A stretch of 64,000 bases of DNA from Pelosinus fermentans (GCA_002434245.1 DJJR01000046.1:61305-125304); one strand, 5' to 3'; positions 17,419 through 27,379 are shown, counted from the stretch's first letter. Notes: generated from the letters alone by a model not told the origin. Program-made: numbers and translations.

Positions 17419-17511
17419 ATGTTGGAACTACAATTAGGATTTTTTGCTCTTCTCTTTATTGCAGTTTCCCTTTTTTTGCTGCATGTATTACATGGTCTAG
17501 GGATGATGTGA
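17419..17511 (+). CDS. Small hydrophobic protein (30 aa)
   Basis: An ATG follows AAAAGGAG by 8 nt and opens a 30-residue frame that is almost entirely one membrane helix (LGFFALLFIAVSLFLLHVLHGLG). A terminator follows 30 nt after the stop, so the unit looks like a genuine tiny gene with its own transcript. No family is recognised. Such single-span peptides can be regulators of membrane proteins or sporulation peptides; no function can be assigned. Confidence 0.6.
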   Translation: MLELQLGFFALLFIAVSLFLLHVLHGLGMM

Positions 17512-17541
17512 ACTTCGAAGAACACTATGGTAAGACAAAAA

Positions 17542-17576
17542 ATAAAGAGCCGCCACTTCGTTGACGAGCTCTTTAT
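17542..17576. terminator. Terminator between the small ORF and glnS
   Basis: ATAAAGAGC / GCTCTTTAT stem followed by CTTTTAC on the plus strand. It lies between the convergent 30-aa gene and glnS. Confidence 0.7.
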
Positions 17577-17579
17577 CTT

Positions 17580-19262
17580 TTACGCTTTTTGCGCTTTTGC
17601 CCAGGAATCACGCAATCCTACAATACGATTAAAAACAGGTAACTCTGCCGTAGAATCCTTCGCATCCAAACAGAAGTAGCCGTTGCGGATGAATTGGTAA
17701 CGCTGATCAGGGGTAGCTTGAAGTAAGCTAGGTTCTAGCATGCAAGATGTAAGTCTCTCCAAAGAATTGGGGTTGATATCATCTTTGAAGTCTTTTTCAC
17801 CTTGATCGGTCTCTTCTTCTGCAAGTAAATACTCAAACAATCGCACCTCAGCCTTAACAGCCTGGGCAGCAGAAACCCAGTGCAGCGTCCCTTTCACTTT
17901 GCGAGTTGCTGTTCCTGTACCACTTTTGGTTTCAGGATCATATGTACAGTGTAATTCTGTCACTTCACCAGTTTCCGGGTCTTTAATCACTTCTTCACAT
18001 TTAATAAAATAAGCATTTTTCAGACGCACTTCCTGTCCGGGAGCCAAACGGAAGAATTTCTTAACTGGGATTTCCATGAAATCATCCTGCTCAATATAGA
18101 TCTCCCGTGAGAAAGGAATACTACGATTGCCCATATCAGGCTGCTCTGGATTATTCTCGGTTTCCAGTTCCTCTACCTGCCCTTCCGGGTAATTGATAAT
18201 GACTACTTTCAATGGACGCAGCACTGCCATCGCTCGCAAAGCCTTACTGTTTAGATCTTCTCTGATACAATGCTCCAGCATCGCAATATCTACAGTACTA
18301 TTGCTTTTGGCTACGCCAATGCGTTCACAAAAATCACGAATGGCTTCCGGCGTATAACCGCGACGGCGCAGCCCAGAAATCGTTGGCATCCGCGGATCAT
18401 CCCAGCCATCCACCAAACCTTCTTCCACCAGCATCCTAAGCTTTCTTTTACTCATTACCAGATTGGTAACATTCAACCGTGCAAATTCAATCTGTTGAGG
18501 ACGGTTTTCCATCTCAAGAGAAGAAATCAGCCAATCATATAATGGACGATGATCTTCAAACTCCAAGGTGCAAATGGAATGAGTAATTCCTTCTAAGGCA
18601 TCGGAAATAGGGTGAGCAAAATCATACATAGGATATATGCACCAGGTATTACCTGTACGATGATGTTCAGCTCGCATAATACGATATAAAATAGGATCAC
18701 GCATATTTACATTTGGCGATGCCATGTCAATTTTGGCTCGCAATACCCTAGAGCCATCGGCAAATTTTCCGGCTCTCATACCATCAAATAGTTCTAGATT
18801 TTCTGCTACCGAACGACTGCGATAAGGGCTGTTTTTTCCTGGTTCAGTCAAAGTCCCCCGGTATTCCCGCATTTCCTGGGGATTCAAGTCACAAACATAA
18901 GCCTTTTCTGCTTTTATCAATTGAACGGCACATTCATAAAGCTGTTCAAAATAGTCAGAAGCATAAAACATACGATCGTCCCAATCAAATCCCAGCCATT
19001 TTACATCTTCTTGAATGGATTCAACATATTCGACTTCTTCCTTACTTGGATTGGTATCATCAAAGCGCAAATTACATAAGCCGTTATAATCCTGAGCAAT
19101 CCCAAAATTAAGACAGATGGACTTTGCATGACCAATATGCAGATACCCATTGGGTTCTGGTGGAAAACGGGTATGTACCCTCTTATTATTTTTATTGTTC
19201 TTCAAATCTTCATTGATAATATTTTCAATAAAGTTTGAAGAAATTGTCGTATTTGTCGTCAT
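17580..19262 (-). CDS. glnS: Glutaminyl-tRNA synthetase
   Basis: This 560-residue class I synthetase charges tRNA(Gln) directly. The HIGH motif is in [12 protein letters not shown] (about 38-49). The KMSKS-equivalent is LVMSKRKL (about 268-275). The C-terminal part is the beta-barrel anticodon-binding domain of GlnRS; total length and order match GlnRS rather than GltX. Many Firmicutes instead use GluRS plus GatCAB, so a glnS gene suggests acquisition or retention of the direct route here. It appears monocistronic. Confidence 0.96.
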   Translation of the reverse strand: MTTNTTISSNFIENIINEDLKNNKNNKRVHTRFPPEPNGYLHIGHAKSICLNFGIAQDYNGLCNLRFDDTNPSKEEVEYVESIQEDVKWLGFDWDDRMFYASDYFEQLYECAVQLIKAEKAYVCDLNPQEMREYRGTLTEPGKNSPYRSRSVAENLELFDGMRAGKFADGSRVLRAKIDMASPNVNMRDPILYRIMRAEHHRTGNTWCIYPMYDFAHPISDALEGITHSICTLEFEDHRPLYDWLISSLEMENRPQQIEFARLNVTNLVMSKRKLRMLVEEGLVDGWDDPRMPTISGLRRRGYTPEAIRDFCERIGVAKSNSTVDIAMLEHCIREDLNSKALRAMAVLRPLKVVIINYPEGQVEELETENNPEQPDMGNRSIPFSREIYIEQDDFMEIPVKKFFRLAPGQEVRLKNAYFIKCEEVIKDPETGEVTELHCTYDPETKSGTGTATRKVKGTLHWVSAAQAVKAEVRLFEYLLAEEETDQGEKDFKDDINPNSLERLTSCMLEPSLLQATPDQRYQFIRNGYFCLDAKDSTAELPVFNRIVGLRDSWAKAQKA

Positions 19263-19384
19263 CCTTGAAACCCCTTCTCGATTTATCGTTTATCTTACTC
19301 ACATTTCGTCATTTATCGCCCTTTTCCTGCTTATGGCTAACATACAACATGGTATATAGATAAAATAACCAAAATCTATAAAAA

Positions 19385-22300
19385 TTAACCAATTTTAAAA
19401 CAGGCTGTACTGCCTCTTTCTGTTGCCATAACTTCTAAGCGAGCATCTATTCTTTCCTTTAGTTCAGGAACGTGAGAAATAATCCCCACCAGTCGCCCCC
19501 CCTGCTGCAAATCGATTAAAGCCTTGATCGCAAAATCTAAGGATTCTGGATCAAGAGTACCAAAGCCCTCATCTACTAAAATTGTATCTAAATGTATGCC
19601 GCCTGCATAGGACTGAACAACATCAGCTAAACCCAAGGCTAATGACAAAGATGCTAAGAAAGTCTCACCCCCGGATAAGGTCCCCACGCCTCTGGCAATG
19701 CCTGTATAGTTGTCAAAAACCTCTAGATCCAAACCACCAGCAGCGTTTTTTCTGGCTCGTTCTAAGGTTCGCTGCAGGGAATAACGGCTGCGGCTCATCA
19801 TTTTTAAACGCTCATTCGCTGCCACAATTACATTTTCTAATAAGGTTCCCAAGACAAATCGCTGCAGCGTTAATTTGTGCTCATTGCTGCCGTTAGCCAC
19901 CTCTGCCAAACGCCCTGCCACAGCATATTGGACCTCCAATGTCCCTAAGGCTTCATCCACTTGACTAATCTTTTTCAACCAAGCTTGCTGACGTTTTAGA
20001 AGTGCCTCTAGATTCGTATGTGCAGCAAACATATCATTATATCGATGTTGCATAGTTGTAACTACTTGCTGCAACCCCAGCATATCCGGTACTTCCAGAT
20101 TTTCCGCTGCCTGGGCAGCCTGTTCCAGAAACAAAGTGGCTTTACCAAATTCTGAATCAAAGGCAGCAATTTTCTTTGCAGTAAGACTCATACTCTCTGG
20201 ACTCTTTTTCGCATTCTCATAGTCTTGCTGATCCACAAATCCAGCTGCTGCTACTCGTTTTACAAAATAGTTTTGTTCCTCTTCGTATTTTATCTTGCTC
20301 TCTGTTAAGCGATAGTTGGTATTTTCCAATAGTGTCTGCTTTTGAGTTACCCGCTGTTTTCCCTGCTGTACATGCTGCTGGGCTTGTTCCCAGGCTGCTT
20401 TATATTGCTCTTGCTTATTTTGGGCAATTTTTAGGGCTGCTGCCAATTTCCCCATCCCTTGCAGCTCCTCGGGTATCGCCAGACGCCTTTCTGCCACTAT
20501 GGTTTCTGCGGCTGTAAAAGACTGTTCTGCCTGACGCCACACTTCTTGCACCTGAATGAATTCCTTGTGCAGATCTTCATGTTGCTTCCTTAACTGTTCC
20601 AACTGTTTGGTTATATTCCTGGCCTGCTCTTCTCCAGCCAAAGCCTGCTCATACTTTTCACGCAAAGCCTGAACTCTTAAACCTAACTCTGGCAAAGGTA
20701 ATGCAGCTTGCTCTTTCAGTTCCCCAGCAAGATCGGCAATCCGTTTTTCCCATGTATCCCTCTCGGTTTGCAGCAAACGGTGCTGACTGCGGCAGGTATC
20801 TCTTTCTTGTTCTACAAATTCCATTTGCTTTTGAGCTGTTTTTAATTGATTTTCCTTCGGCATGATTCCTCTAGGAGCGGCCAATTTAGGATGATCCGCT
20901 GAGCCACAGACAGGGCAGCTCTCCCCTGCTGCCAGGGTGCTTGCCATGAAAGCTGCCTGCCCTTGCATCCATTCATGCTGCAATGTGGTGAGACTGCTTT
21001 TAGCTGCTGCATAGTTTTTCTCAAGCGCTGCCAGCTTCAGCTCCGAAGCAGAAACTTGCTGCTCAAGCTGGATAAATTTTTTCCTGTGTTCCTCTAAAAG
21101 TCTACTTTTCGTAAGCAATCCTTGGGCATGCTGCCATTGTACTTCCCTGCTGCCCACTTCTAAGGCAAGTTGAACAACTTTCTGTTCTTCCAGGATGATA
21201 TGGTCCATCTTTTCTTGTATCTTCGTATATTCAAGTTCAACAGCTTCTTTCTTCTTTGCTGCCTGCTGCAATTCACTTTTTCTGATCGTTGCTGTATTCA
21301 AGGCCTTTTCCAGTAGTTTGATTTTATCCTCAATCTGCTGTAAATGGATGATTTGCCGAACCAGCTTTTCCCGTTCTTCTTCTTTAGCCGCCTCCATTTC
21401 AAACCGCTGCTGCGCTTCTTTCAGCTTCTGCATCTCCATATCCAGCTCAGCCTTATAAGTCTTACAGTTCTCTTCCAAGGACAGTACCTCCTGAGCATAG
21501 TTCGATTGATTCTTTTCTGCATCGAACAAACCCATTGCCGCCGTTGCCCGCAGAAGACCTGCTCGTTCTTCTTCGATGACCGGCTTTTGCTCCGTAAGCG
21601 TTGCAAATAATTGCTCTGCTTTTTGTTTTTCTTGAATTTTCCCTTGTATGATTGCCCCTTGATTCACAGCCTGTTGAGCGCTTTTTAATTCTTCACTGAT
21701 ACTTTTGATCTGAACGAGTACGTTTTCTACTTCCCTTTCATTTTGCTGTATAGAATCCAGCAGTTCATACTCTTGCGCTACGCCGGCTTCCTGCAAAATC
21801 CACTGACGCTGTTTGCTCTGTTCTTCACTTGCTTTTTTTAGCAGTAGAGCCTTGTCCTTTAATTTTTCCTCAATCCTTTGATATAGGTCTGTTTTAAATA
21901 ATGCCTGCATAATTTCTTGCCGTTCATTGGAGTTAGCGGTTAATAATTTACGAAATTCACCTTGGGGCAGCAGCACAACTTGACGAAATTGGCTGCTTTT
22001 AAAGCCCAGCAGTGTTTCAATCTGCTTCGTAACGTCCAGCCATTTCGCTGCCAGCAAAATGGGTTCACCCACTAAAGGCATACTCCACAATTCGGCTTGT
22101 GCCAGCATGGTGGTGGTGCCTTCTCCCCGTTTCTTAGGCCGCTCCTGCTCTGGAATTCGTTTTACTTGATAACAAGCTTCGCCAATCGCAAAATCAAAAA
22201 TCACTTCTGTAATTACAGCACTATCGGCATGATCACTGCGCATGGATTTTCCTTCACGCTGCGTGCCGCTGGCATCACCAAACAAGGCAAAGCATATACC

Positions 22301-22438
22301 ATCTAAAATGGTTGTTTTTCCTGATCCTGTAGGGCCATGAATCAAGAAAAATGTCCGATCCTGCAATTCCCTGAAATCAAGTTTTTGCTGCTGGGCATAG
22401 GGGCCAAAAGCCGTCATGGTTAAGCATAATGGTTTCAT
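19385..22438 (-). CDS. sbcC: Exonuclease SbcC (Rad50-like ATPase)
   Basis: This is a 1017-residue SMC-like subunit of the SbcCD nuclease, which opens hairpins and processes DNA ends. The Walker A motif GPTGSGKTT is at about 35-43. Two long coiled coils flank the zinc-hook CPVCG near residue 508. The C-terminal ABC signature LSGGETF and Walker B LVDEGFGTLD complete the head. It overlaps sbcD by 4 nt (ATGA) and is translated after it. The N-terminal MKPLCLTMTAFGPYA is the usual SbcC start. Confidence 0.97.
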   Translation of the reverse strand: MKPLCLTMTAFGPYAQQQKLDFRELQDRTFFLIHGPTGSGKTTILDGICFALFGDASGTQREGKSMRSDHADSAVITEVIFDFAIGEACYQVKRIPEQERPKKRGEGTTTMLAQAELWSMPLVGEPILLAAKWLDVTKQIETLLGFKSSQFRQVVLLPQGEFRKLLTANSNERQEIMQALFKTDLYQRIEEKLKDKALLLKKASEEQSKQRQWILQEAGVAQEYELLDSIQQNEREVENVLVQIKSISEELKSAQQAVNQGAIIQGKIQEKQKAEQLFATLTEQKPVIEEERAGLLRATAAMGLFDAEKNQSNYAQEVLSLEENCKTYKAELDMEMQKLKEAQQRFEMEAAKEEEREKLVRQIIHLQQIEDKIKLLEKALNTATIRKSELQQAAKKKEAVELEYTKIQEKMDHIILEEQKVVQLALEVGSREVQWQHAQGLLTKSRLLEEHRKKFIQLEQQVSASELKLAALEKNYAAAKSSLTTLQHEWMQGQAAFMASTLAAGESCPVCGSADHPKLAAPRGIMPKENQLKTAQKQMEFVEQERDTCRSQHRLLQTERDTWEKRIADLAGELKEQAALPLPELGLRVQALREKYEQALAGEEQARNITKQLEQLRKQHEDLHKEFIQVQEVWRQAEQSFTAAETIVAERRLAIPEELQGMGKLAAALKIAQNKQEQYKAAWEQAQQHVQQGKQRVTQKQTLLENTNYRLTESKIKYEEEQNYFVKRVAAAGFVDQQDYENAKKSPESMSLTAKKIAAFDSEFGKATLFLEQAAQAAENLEVPDMLGLQQVVTTMQHRYNDMFAAHTNLEALLKRQQAWLKKISQVDEALGTLEVQYAVAGRLAEVANGSNEHKLTLQRFVLGTLLENVIVAANERLKMMSRSRYSLQRTLERARKNAAGGLDLEVFDNYTGIARGVGTLSGGETFLASLSLALGLADVVQSYAGGIHLDTILVDEGFGTLDPESLDFAIKALIDLQQGGRLVGIISHVPELKERIDARLEVMATERGSTACFKIG

Positions 22439-23589
22439 AGAATCGCCTCCCGTTCCTCACGGTATACGGTTTCAATCACATGAACTAAGTGCATCTGCTG
22501 CTCCTGCGTCATATTTTCTCCAGTCATCTGATGATAAAAGGCCGCAAATAGTTCTTTTTCACTAAGTTTACGATGATCCCTAGGCAAGCCGCTCAGCACA
22601 CCCTTTTTCAAAAAACGCGGACTTTCGATCTGCAGTACATTCGGATATTTCTCACGCAGTTTCCCCATGGCATCTAAGATTGGCATTTCATCTAGCAGCG
22701 TTACCGATACATAATCCTGCTGGTTCCCTTCATCAATGGAATGATCCAGGATATCTTTAAAATAGCCTTTTATACAACGAACGTCACGACGAGGGGCTAG
22801 GGAAATTCTCTCAACGGTGATACCCCCGACTTTATCCATTTCGATTAAATGAATACCTTTTCGCTGAGAAGCTTCGGCAAAAGAGTATTTCAGCAGTGAT
22901 CCGCTATAATGAATGCTTGGACTCCCTGCCTGCTGAGAATTATGTAAATGCCCTAAAGCCGTATAGCAAAAAGGCTGAAATACAGCTCCATTTACCATAC
23001 TACTGCCGCCTATGGATAAAGGACGCTCCGATTCACTCTCCATGCTCCCTGCAATAAAAGCATGAGCAATGGCTACTGAACGTGCTTTATTGGGAATTTT
23101 TCGTATTACATGCTGCACCATCGCCTCCATTGCTTGTTCATGATTTCCCACATCAGGACAAGAAAGACGTTCGCGAACGAATGCTGGTTCTCCATAAGTA
23201 AGTGGCGCAAAGTAAACAGGTCCATGCTCATCATATAAAATAATCGGTTCTATTTCCCGAGTTAATGCCCCTGCTACATACAGTCCTTGCGCCGATAATA
23301 AGCGACTGCCAAAACCCAGGCGTTCTGCACTGTCATGATTACCTGCAATCATAATCGTAGGCACCTTGTAGTCTACTAAAATCTGCGAGATTAATTCGTT
23401 TAATAATTCTACTGCCTCAATAGGCGGTACGGCACGATCATAAATATCTCCGGCAATAATAATCACATCTGGTTTACTCTCCCGTACTAAAGCTAGAAAC
23501 TGATCCAGTACATGGGCTTGATCATTCGTCAAATGAATGCCATGGAATAACCTGCCTAAATGCCAGTCTGAAGTATGTAAAAATCGCAC
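22435..23589 (-). CDS. sbcD: Exonuclease SbcD (Mre11-like nuclease)
   Basis: The 384-residue metallophosphoesterase subunit partners SbcC. Metal-ligand motifs are HTSDWHLGR (5-13), AGDIYDR, AGNHDS and the later ALGHLH. The C-terminal SbcD domain follows. It is first of the sbcDC pair. Length and motif order are standard. Confidence 0.97.
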   Translation of the reverse strand: MRFLHTSDWHLGRLFHGIHLTNDQAHVLDQFLALVRESKPDVIIIAGDIYDRAVPPIEAVELLNELISQILVDYKVPTIMIAGNHDSAERLGFGSRLLSAQGLYVAGALTREIEPIILYDEHGPVYFAPLTYGEPAFVRERLSCPDVGNHEQAMEAMVQHVIRKIPNKARSVAIAHAFIAGSMESESERPLSIGGSSMVNGAVFQPFCYTALGHLHNSQQAGSPSIHYSGSLLKYSFAEASQRKGIHLIEMDKVGGITVERISLAPRRDVRCIKGYFKDILDHSIDEGNQQDYVSVTLLDEMPILDAMGKLREKYPNVLQIESPRFLKKGVLSGLPRDHRKLSEKELFAAFYHQMTGENMTQEQQMHLVHVIETVYREEREAIL

Positions 23590-23663
23590 AATCCGACCTC
23601 CTACCGCTATTTTTTTACCTTCTTGATGATATATTTTAAAAATTCCTGCAAAGATAACGTCAC

Positions 23664-24308
23664 CTACTCCTCACAAGTAACTGGCGTCTCCACATAGACT
23701 TGTCCTTCACGGGTCAATGTAACCTGGCCTGCCGTCCAATCGATAACTTTTTGCTCCAAAATTTCTTCTTGTCCCACTTTTTCTAATACAATTAATCGTA
23801 TTGTATCGGTAAATATTTTTTCTTCAATTCGATAACCTTGCAGCCTAAGCTGATTTTCCAGCATTCCCAAAAACGTATAGTCAATCGCTACCCCAATGCG
23901 GGTGTGATTTTGCCGCTGGGTAATTCCTACGGCTTTTAAACCTGCGCTGGCACTCTTGCCATAGGCACGAATGAGACCTCCCGCCCCCAGCTTAATGCCG
24001 CCGAAATAGCGCGTAACAACTATCACAGTATCTTTTAATTGATTCTTCTTGATGATCTCTAAAATAGGCTTGCCAGCCGTACCTGACGGTTCACCATCAT
24101 CATCTGCTTTTTGCCACTGATCATTCCTTCCTATTACATATGCAGAACAGTTGTGAGTGGCATTCCAGTGCTTTTTCTTAATTTGTTCTATAAAAGCGAC
24201 TGCAGCTTCTTCTGTCTCTGCACGTTGTACATAAGCAATAAATCGCGATTTTTGAATCTCAATTTCCGCCTCACCATAGCCGCTGACCGTTAAATAAAAA
24301 GATAACAT
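23664..24308 (-). CDS. yigZ: YigZ/IMPACT-family protein
   Basis: The 214-residue UPF0029 protein has the family hallmark DDDGEPSGTAGKP and VTRYFGGIKLGAGGL in the N-terminal domain. A small C-terminal DUF1949 ferredoxin-like domain follows. Members are linked to translation control or proline-peptide processing, but the biochemical role is not settled. The ATG at 24308 is preferred: the SD GAGGTG is 6 nt away, and the upstream GTG start would overlap it. Confidence 0.92.
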   Translation of the reverse strand: MLSFYLTVSGYGEAEIEIQKSRFIAYVQRAETEEAAVAFIEQIKKKHWNATHNCSAYVIGRNDQWQKADDDGEPSGTAGKPILEIIKKNQLKDTVIVVTRYFGGIKLGAGGLIRAYGKSASAGLKAVGITQRQNHTRIGVAIDYTFLGMLENQLRLQGYRIEEKIFTDTIRLIVLEKVGQEEILEQKVIDWTAGQVTLTREGQVYVETPVTCEE

Positions 24309-24385
24309 CCTATACACCTCAATTTATAGCAACTCCCTGATATCCCCTTTAAGAAAAACGCTTCGCATCCTTTAAAAGTAAGACC

Positions 24386-24475
24386 TTTTGAACCGCGAAG
24401 ACGCGAAGAATAGGAAGAACACGAAGCAAACACTCCACCGATTAACTTCGCCCCTTCGTGCCTTCGCGATTCCGT
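24386..24475. repeat. Dispersed 'ACCGCGAAG' repeat, copy A
   Basis: It begins with TTTTGAACCGCGAAGACGCG and continues with CGAAG/CACGAAG units, then a partial complementary arm with CTTCGTGCCTTCGCG. Its first 25 bases are identical to those of the copy at 25601, and it is related to the hairpin copy at 58818. It sits between yigZ and yaiI, outside coding sequence. Confidence 0.75.
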
Positions 24476-24545
24476 GCTTTTGCCCCAAAAAACTCATAAA
24501 CGCTGATTCTAGTACCAAAAACTTGCGATTATCAGTATCAAATCA

Positions 24546-25004
24546 TCATTGCAAGGACGCATCCAAGCTGGCTGCGTCAGTCAACAATTCTTCCAAGGAG
24601 TGATAAAACCGTTTATCTTCTTCTGCCGTTCGTTTATTGGGACCTTTCGTTCGACCGCCGCCACGGCGCAATTTGGCTTTGACCTCTCGCTCCTCCAGCA
24701 AAAATTCAATCGTATCATTGGAAAATTTTCTCCCTACCGGACTTAAGCAATACGCTTTTTTCCCCAGGATCATTGCTGCGAGCCCCCAGTCCTGGGTTAC
24801 AATGATATCCTTAGCTTGTGTCAGATTCAGGACTTTAATATCTGCTTCCTGAGAACTATTACCTACTACCACATGATGATCCGATACAATCATGTGATTA
24901 AAACTAGCTACCGTCCAGACAGGGATATGGTATTTGCGTCCCAGTTCCATGCAAATCTGCAATGCATTTTTAGGACAAGCATCTGCATCCACTAAAATTT
25001 TCAT
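24546..25004 (-). CDS. yaiI: YaiI/YqxD family protein (DUF188)
   Basis: The 152-residue PIN-like UPF0178 protein has the family motifs ILVDADACP (near the start), VTQDWGLA and a basic [13 protein letters not shown] segment. A PIN-like fold suggests a nuclease, but the function is not established. The ATG giving [11 protein letters not shown] is chosen because AGGAG is 9 nt upstream; the TTG start directly abuts the SD. Confidence 0.93.
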   Translation of the reverse strand: MKILVDADACPKNALQICMELGRKYHIPVWTVASFNHMIVSDHHVVVGNSSQEADIKVLNLTQAKDIIVTQDWGLAAMILGKKAYCLSPVGRKFSNDTIEFLLEEREVKAKLRRGGGRTKGPNKRTAEEDKRFYHSLEELLTDAASLDASLQ

Positions 25005-25182
25005 ATCAATCAACTCCTGTACCTTACAACGAAATTATACATTTTTCATGCATTGTTTATTGAAAGTTTATCACACCTCTAAGATTATCTCAAAAATTAC
25101 TTGTCAAATGCGCCTTACTATTTTAAGATAAAGAAGACTTGATTTTAGTTGGAATTCTAACACCATCTAAAATCCCAGTTTC

Positions 25183-25209
25183 TGTATCCAGCAATTTTTT
25201 CTGGATACA
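25183..25209. other. Hairpin upstream of the 105-aa acidic protein gene
   Basis: TGTATCCAG and CTGGATACA form a 9-bp perfect stem with a 9-nt T-rich loop, about 60 nt before the downstream start codon. It could be a terminator remnant or a leader structure. Confidence 0.35.
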
Positions 25210-25270
25210 TAGATACCAATACTAACAATTGGTTATACTCTTACTACTAATAATAAAAGGATGATTTAAA

Positions 25271-25588
25271 ATGAGTGACAACACAGTATTAGATTTTTAT
25301 GAACCTTTCGGTTTTTATGAAACAGAAACTGAAGATGGCTGTACTGCTCTTCTTTATGAAACACTAAATAACGGCGATTACGCCTTAGTCACTGATGGTG
25401 ATGGTATTATACCAGAAGACTTAGAGCAAGAAATCATTTTTGCTTATTACACTGCAGATGGGGCCTTTTCCTGGAGTGTCAGTTTTGAAGATTCTCATCA
25501 TTTTTTTGAACTGTTAGGAAAACATACAGAAAGTAATCATCTTATTGATATTGTAAAGCAATATCGTGATAGTGGCGATTACTATTAA
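25271..25588 (+). CDS. Acidic hypothetical protein (105 aa)
   Basis: The 105-residue, strongly acidic protein (many D/E and aromatic residues, e.g. FYEPFGFYETETED) has an AAAGGATG SD before its ATG. It has no signal peptide or membrane segment, and I do not recognise the family. The composition resembles small immunity/anti-toxin or DNA-mimic-like proteins, but nothing specific supports that. A copy of the CGCGAAG repeat and a terminator follow it. Confidence 0.7.
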   Translation: MSDNTVLDFYEPFGFYETETEDGCTALLYETLNNGDYALVTDGDGIIPEDLEQEIIFAYYTADGAFSWSVSFEDSHHFFELLGKHTESNHLIDIVKQYRDSGDYY

Positions 25589-25600
25589 AAAAATAAAACA

Positions 25601-25646
25601 TTTTGAACCGCGAAGACGCGAAGAAATATAAAGAACACGAAGAAAT
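25601..25646 (+). repeat. Dispersed 'ACCGCGAAG' repeat, copy B
   Basis: TTTTGAACCGCGAAGACGCG followed by AAGAA is identical to copy A at 24386 for 25 nt, then AAAGAACACGAAGAA. It starts 13 nt after a stop codon, so it lies in the 3' untranslated region of the acidic protein gene. Confidence 0.75.
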
Positions 25647-25674
25647 AGTGACGAAGTGTATTCTTTATATAAGA

Positions 25675-25706
25675 ATGTACAAAGGGTTAAAGATCCCTTT
25701 GTACAT
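25675..25706 (+). terminator. Terminator of the acidic-protein transcript
   Basis: ATGTACAAAGGG pairs perfectly with CCCTTTGTACAT. A T-rich tract follows on the plus strand (TTTATTTTTT). Confidence 0.85.
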
Positions 25707-25707
25707 T

Positions 25708-25803
25708 TTATTTTTTCAGTAAAGCCTTCACTCTTTCTTCTAATTCAAGATCTTCTGCTTCCGAAGGTTTTACTACTACGCCATGAGGTGTAGACATTAC
25801 CAT
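25708..25803 (-). CDS. Possible small charged peptide (31 aa)
   Basis: It starts 2 nt after the stop of the PaaK-like gene (TAAAGATG), so it could be translated by coupling. The product is MVMSTPHGVVVKPSEAEDLE followed by a charged helical end (LEERVKALLKK). No SD of its own and no family are seen. It may be a small accessory protein or the relic of the lost PaaK C-terminus; the sequence does not resemble AMP-binding_C. Confidence 0.35.
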   Translation of the reverse strand: MVMSTPHGVVVKPSEAEDLELEERVKALLKK

Positions 25804-25805
25804 CT

Positions 25806-26801
25806 TTATCCACATGGATAAAGATCATTTTTTTCTGTTTCTTTCCTTATTCGTATCAACGTCCGTCCACAAGCACATGGGCTGTCATCTAAACTACATA
25901 GCATGCCCGTAGTAAAACGCAAAAGAGGCATCGCCTCCAATGTCAGACTGGTAAGAACCAGTTCACCGATTTCTCCGATAGGCAGAACTTGTCCACTTAC
26001 AGGATGTAGAATTTCAGGATAAAAACAATCCTCTTGAACATGCAAACCAGCATCACAATGGCACTCTCCTGCGATCCCCATTCCCCAAATGTCATACATG
26101 CCATAAACTTGGATTGGTTTTTTCCCATAAATCTGTTGAATTTTTTCACCTTGACTTTGGGATACAAGATTACTATCACAGAAAATATTCTGCAATGGTA
26201 ATTCTGCAGATTTATACCCATTCATACCGGCTTCTTGTGCAAGCTGGAGCAGATGTGAAGCTGTAGAAAATATAGAGGTAATGCCAAAATCCTCGATTGC
26301 ATGTATCTGGGCGAGCATACTGCTCCTACTGTCAGGCAGTAAGGTTGAGCCAATTTGCTGTATTCCAAAATGCACCCCTAAACTGGGTGCATTTTCTTTC
26401 GCAGTACCCACCCATTGAAAAACAGAGGTCATATTCACCCCTCCAGCAACCAGTATACGGGACATTAATTCACTCCACATAGCCACATCATTTCGGGTGT
26501 AACTCACCGCAATATGGTCTTGAGCCTCTAGCGTTTCGTGAATATAGGCAACACCACTCACTGGCATCGTTAATAGTCCATAAGGATAATTAGCTGTTAT
26601 ATCCTGTTTCGTAGTGACGGGAAGTTTTTTCAGATCGTCCAGATTTGTAATATTTTCTGGCAGCAGCCCACATTCTTTCATGCGAATTTGGTATAAGATG
26701 CTTTTTTCATATACTCGTTCTATTATTTTTGTTAGTTTATAAGATTGCCATGCTGTCATATCCATACGAGACAAGGTTTCAACTTGTTGATTCCAAATCA
26801 T
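25806..26801 (-). CDS. Phenylacetate-CoA ligase-like protein, probably catalytically inactive
   Basis: The 331-residue relative of PaaK-type AMP-forming ligases has LPVTTKQDITANYP near 60-73, YGMYDIWGMGIAGEC, GEIGELVLTSL, LRFTTGML and CACGRT. Two features are missing. The Ser/Thr/Gly-rich ATP P-loop (SSGTTG in active enzymes) is replaced by ETLEAQDHIAV before SYTRND. The chain also stops just after CGRTLIRIRKE, without the AMP-binding_C domain (normal length about 430). The start is backed by AAGGAG. It may be a degenerate paralogue or a non-catalytic binding protein. Confidence 0.75.
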   Translation of the reverse strand: MIWNQQVETLSRMDMTAWQSYKLTKIIERVYEKSILYQIRMKECGLLPENITNLDDLKKLPVTTKQDITANYPYGLLTMPVSGVAYIHETLEAQDHIAVSYTRNDVAMWSELMSRILVAGGVNMTSVFQWVGTAKENAPSLGVHFGIQQIGSTLLPDSRSSMLAQIHAIEDFGITSIFSTASHLLQLAQEAGMNGYKSAELPLQNIFCDSNLVSQSQGEKIQQIYGKKPIQVYGMYDIWGMGIAGECHCDAGLHVQEDCFYPEILHPVSGQVLPIGEIGELVLTSLTLEAMPLLRFTTGMLCSLDDSPCACGRTLIRIRKETEKNDLYPCG

Positions 26802-26957
26802 AGCTGCATCTCCTTTTCATGACCATAAAGACGTTTTCAATACTTTTCTTATTCTCTATTTCCAGGATATAACCTTCCCTTTAGGAGATTAATACCTTGA
26901 CCGATTATTTCATATTTCCATCTAGGATTGGACAAACTAGTCCTAGGAGGTGTATAC

Positions 26958-27353
26958 ATGGATGGAATGATTTGTTCCAATTGTCATACTTGGATGACCA
27001 CACAGGCAAAAAACTGCCCGGATTGCAATGCAGATATTGTTATGGACGGGGAATGCAAAAATGTAATCGACCGCATTCAGCCCAATTGTCTTATTTATCG
27101 CTATGATGGCTCTGATTTATTAGAGCCGGGAGTCGTTATTAAACAGCTTAAGGTAAATATGAAAGTAGCTACAAAGTTGCGAGAATACTCTTCTCCCCTT
27201 CTCGTACCCAAGCATAAAGTCTATGCTTTCAATCAAAATCTGTTAAGCTCAATTCAAGGCCTGCGCAACGAACGCACTGCTACAATGGTGAGGTTTGATC
27301 AGCTTATCAAATCTCACTGGCAGAATCTAGAACCCTATCAACACTCTGAATAA
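26958..27353 (+). CDS. Zinc-ribbon protein of unknown function (131 aa)
   Basis: The start is set by TAGGAGGTG five bases before the ATG. The N-terminus carries a rubredoxin/zinc-ribbon-like knuckle pair, CSNC then CPDC (residues 6-25). The remainder (about 35-131) is a soluble mixed domain without recognised family features (PGVVIKQLKVNMKVATK). It could be a nucleic-acid-binding or regulatory protein; no function is assigned. It converges on the polysaccharide deacetylase gene. Confidence 0.7.
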   Translation: MDGMICSNCHTWMTTQAKNCPDCNADIVMDGECKNVIDRIQPNCLIYRYDGSDLLEPGVVIKQLKVNMKVATKLREYSSPLLVPKHKVYAFNQNLLSSIQGLRNERTATMVRFDQLIKSHWQNLEPYQHSE

Positions 27354-27379
27354 GCTTCACTCTAAGGGCTGAGCACATT

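Noticed and set aside
24386-24475. CGAAG-rich segment as a CRISPR or tandem repeat
   Set aside because: Copies are single and far apart (24.4, 25.6 and 58.8 kb) and fold as hairpins, so a dispersed palindromic element fits better.
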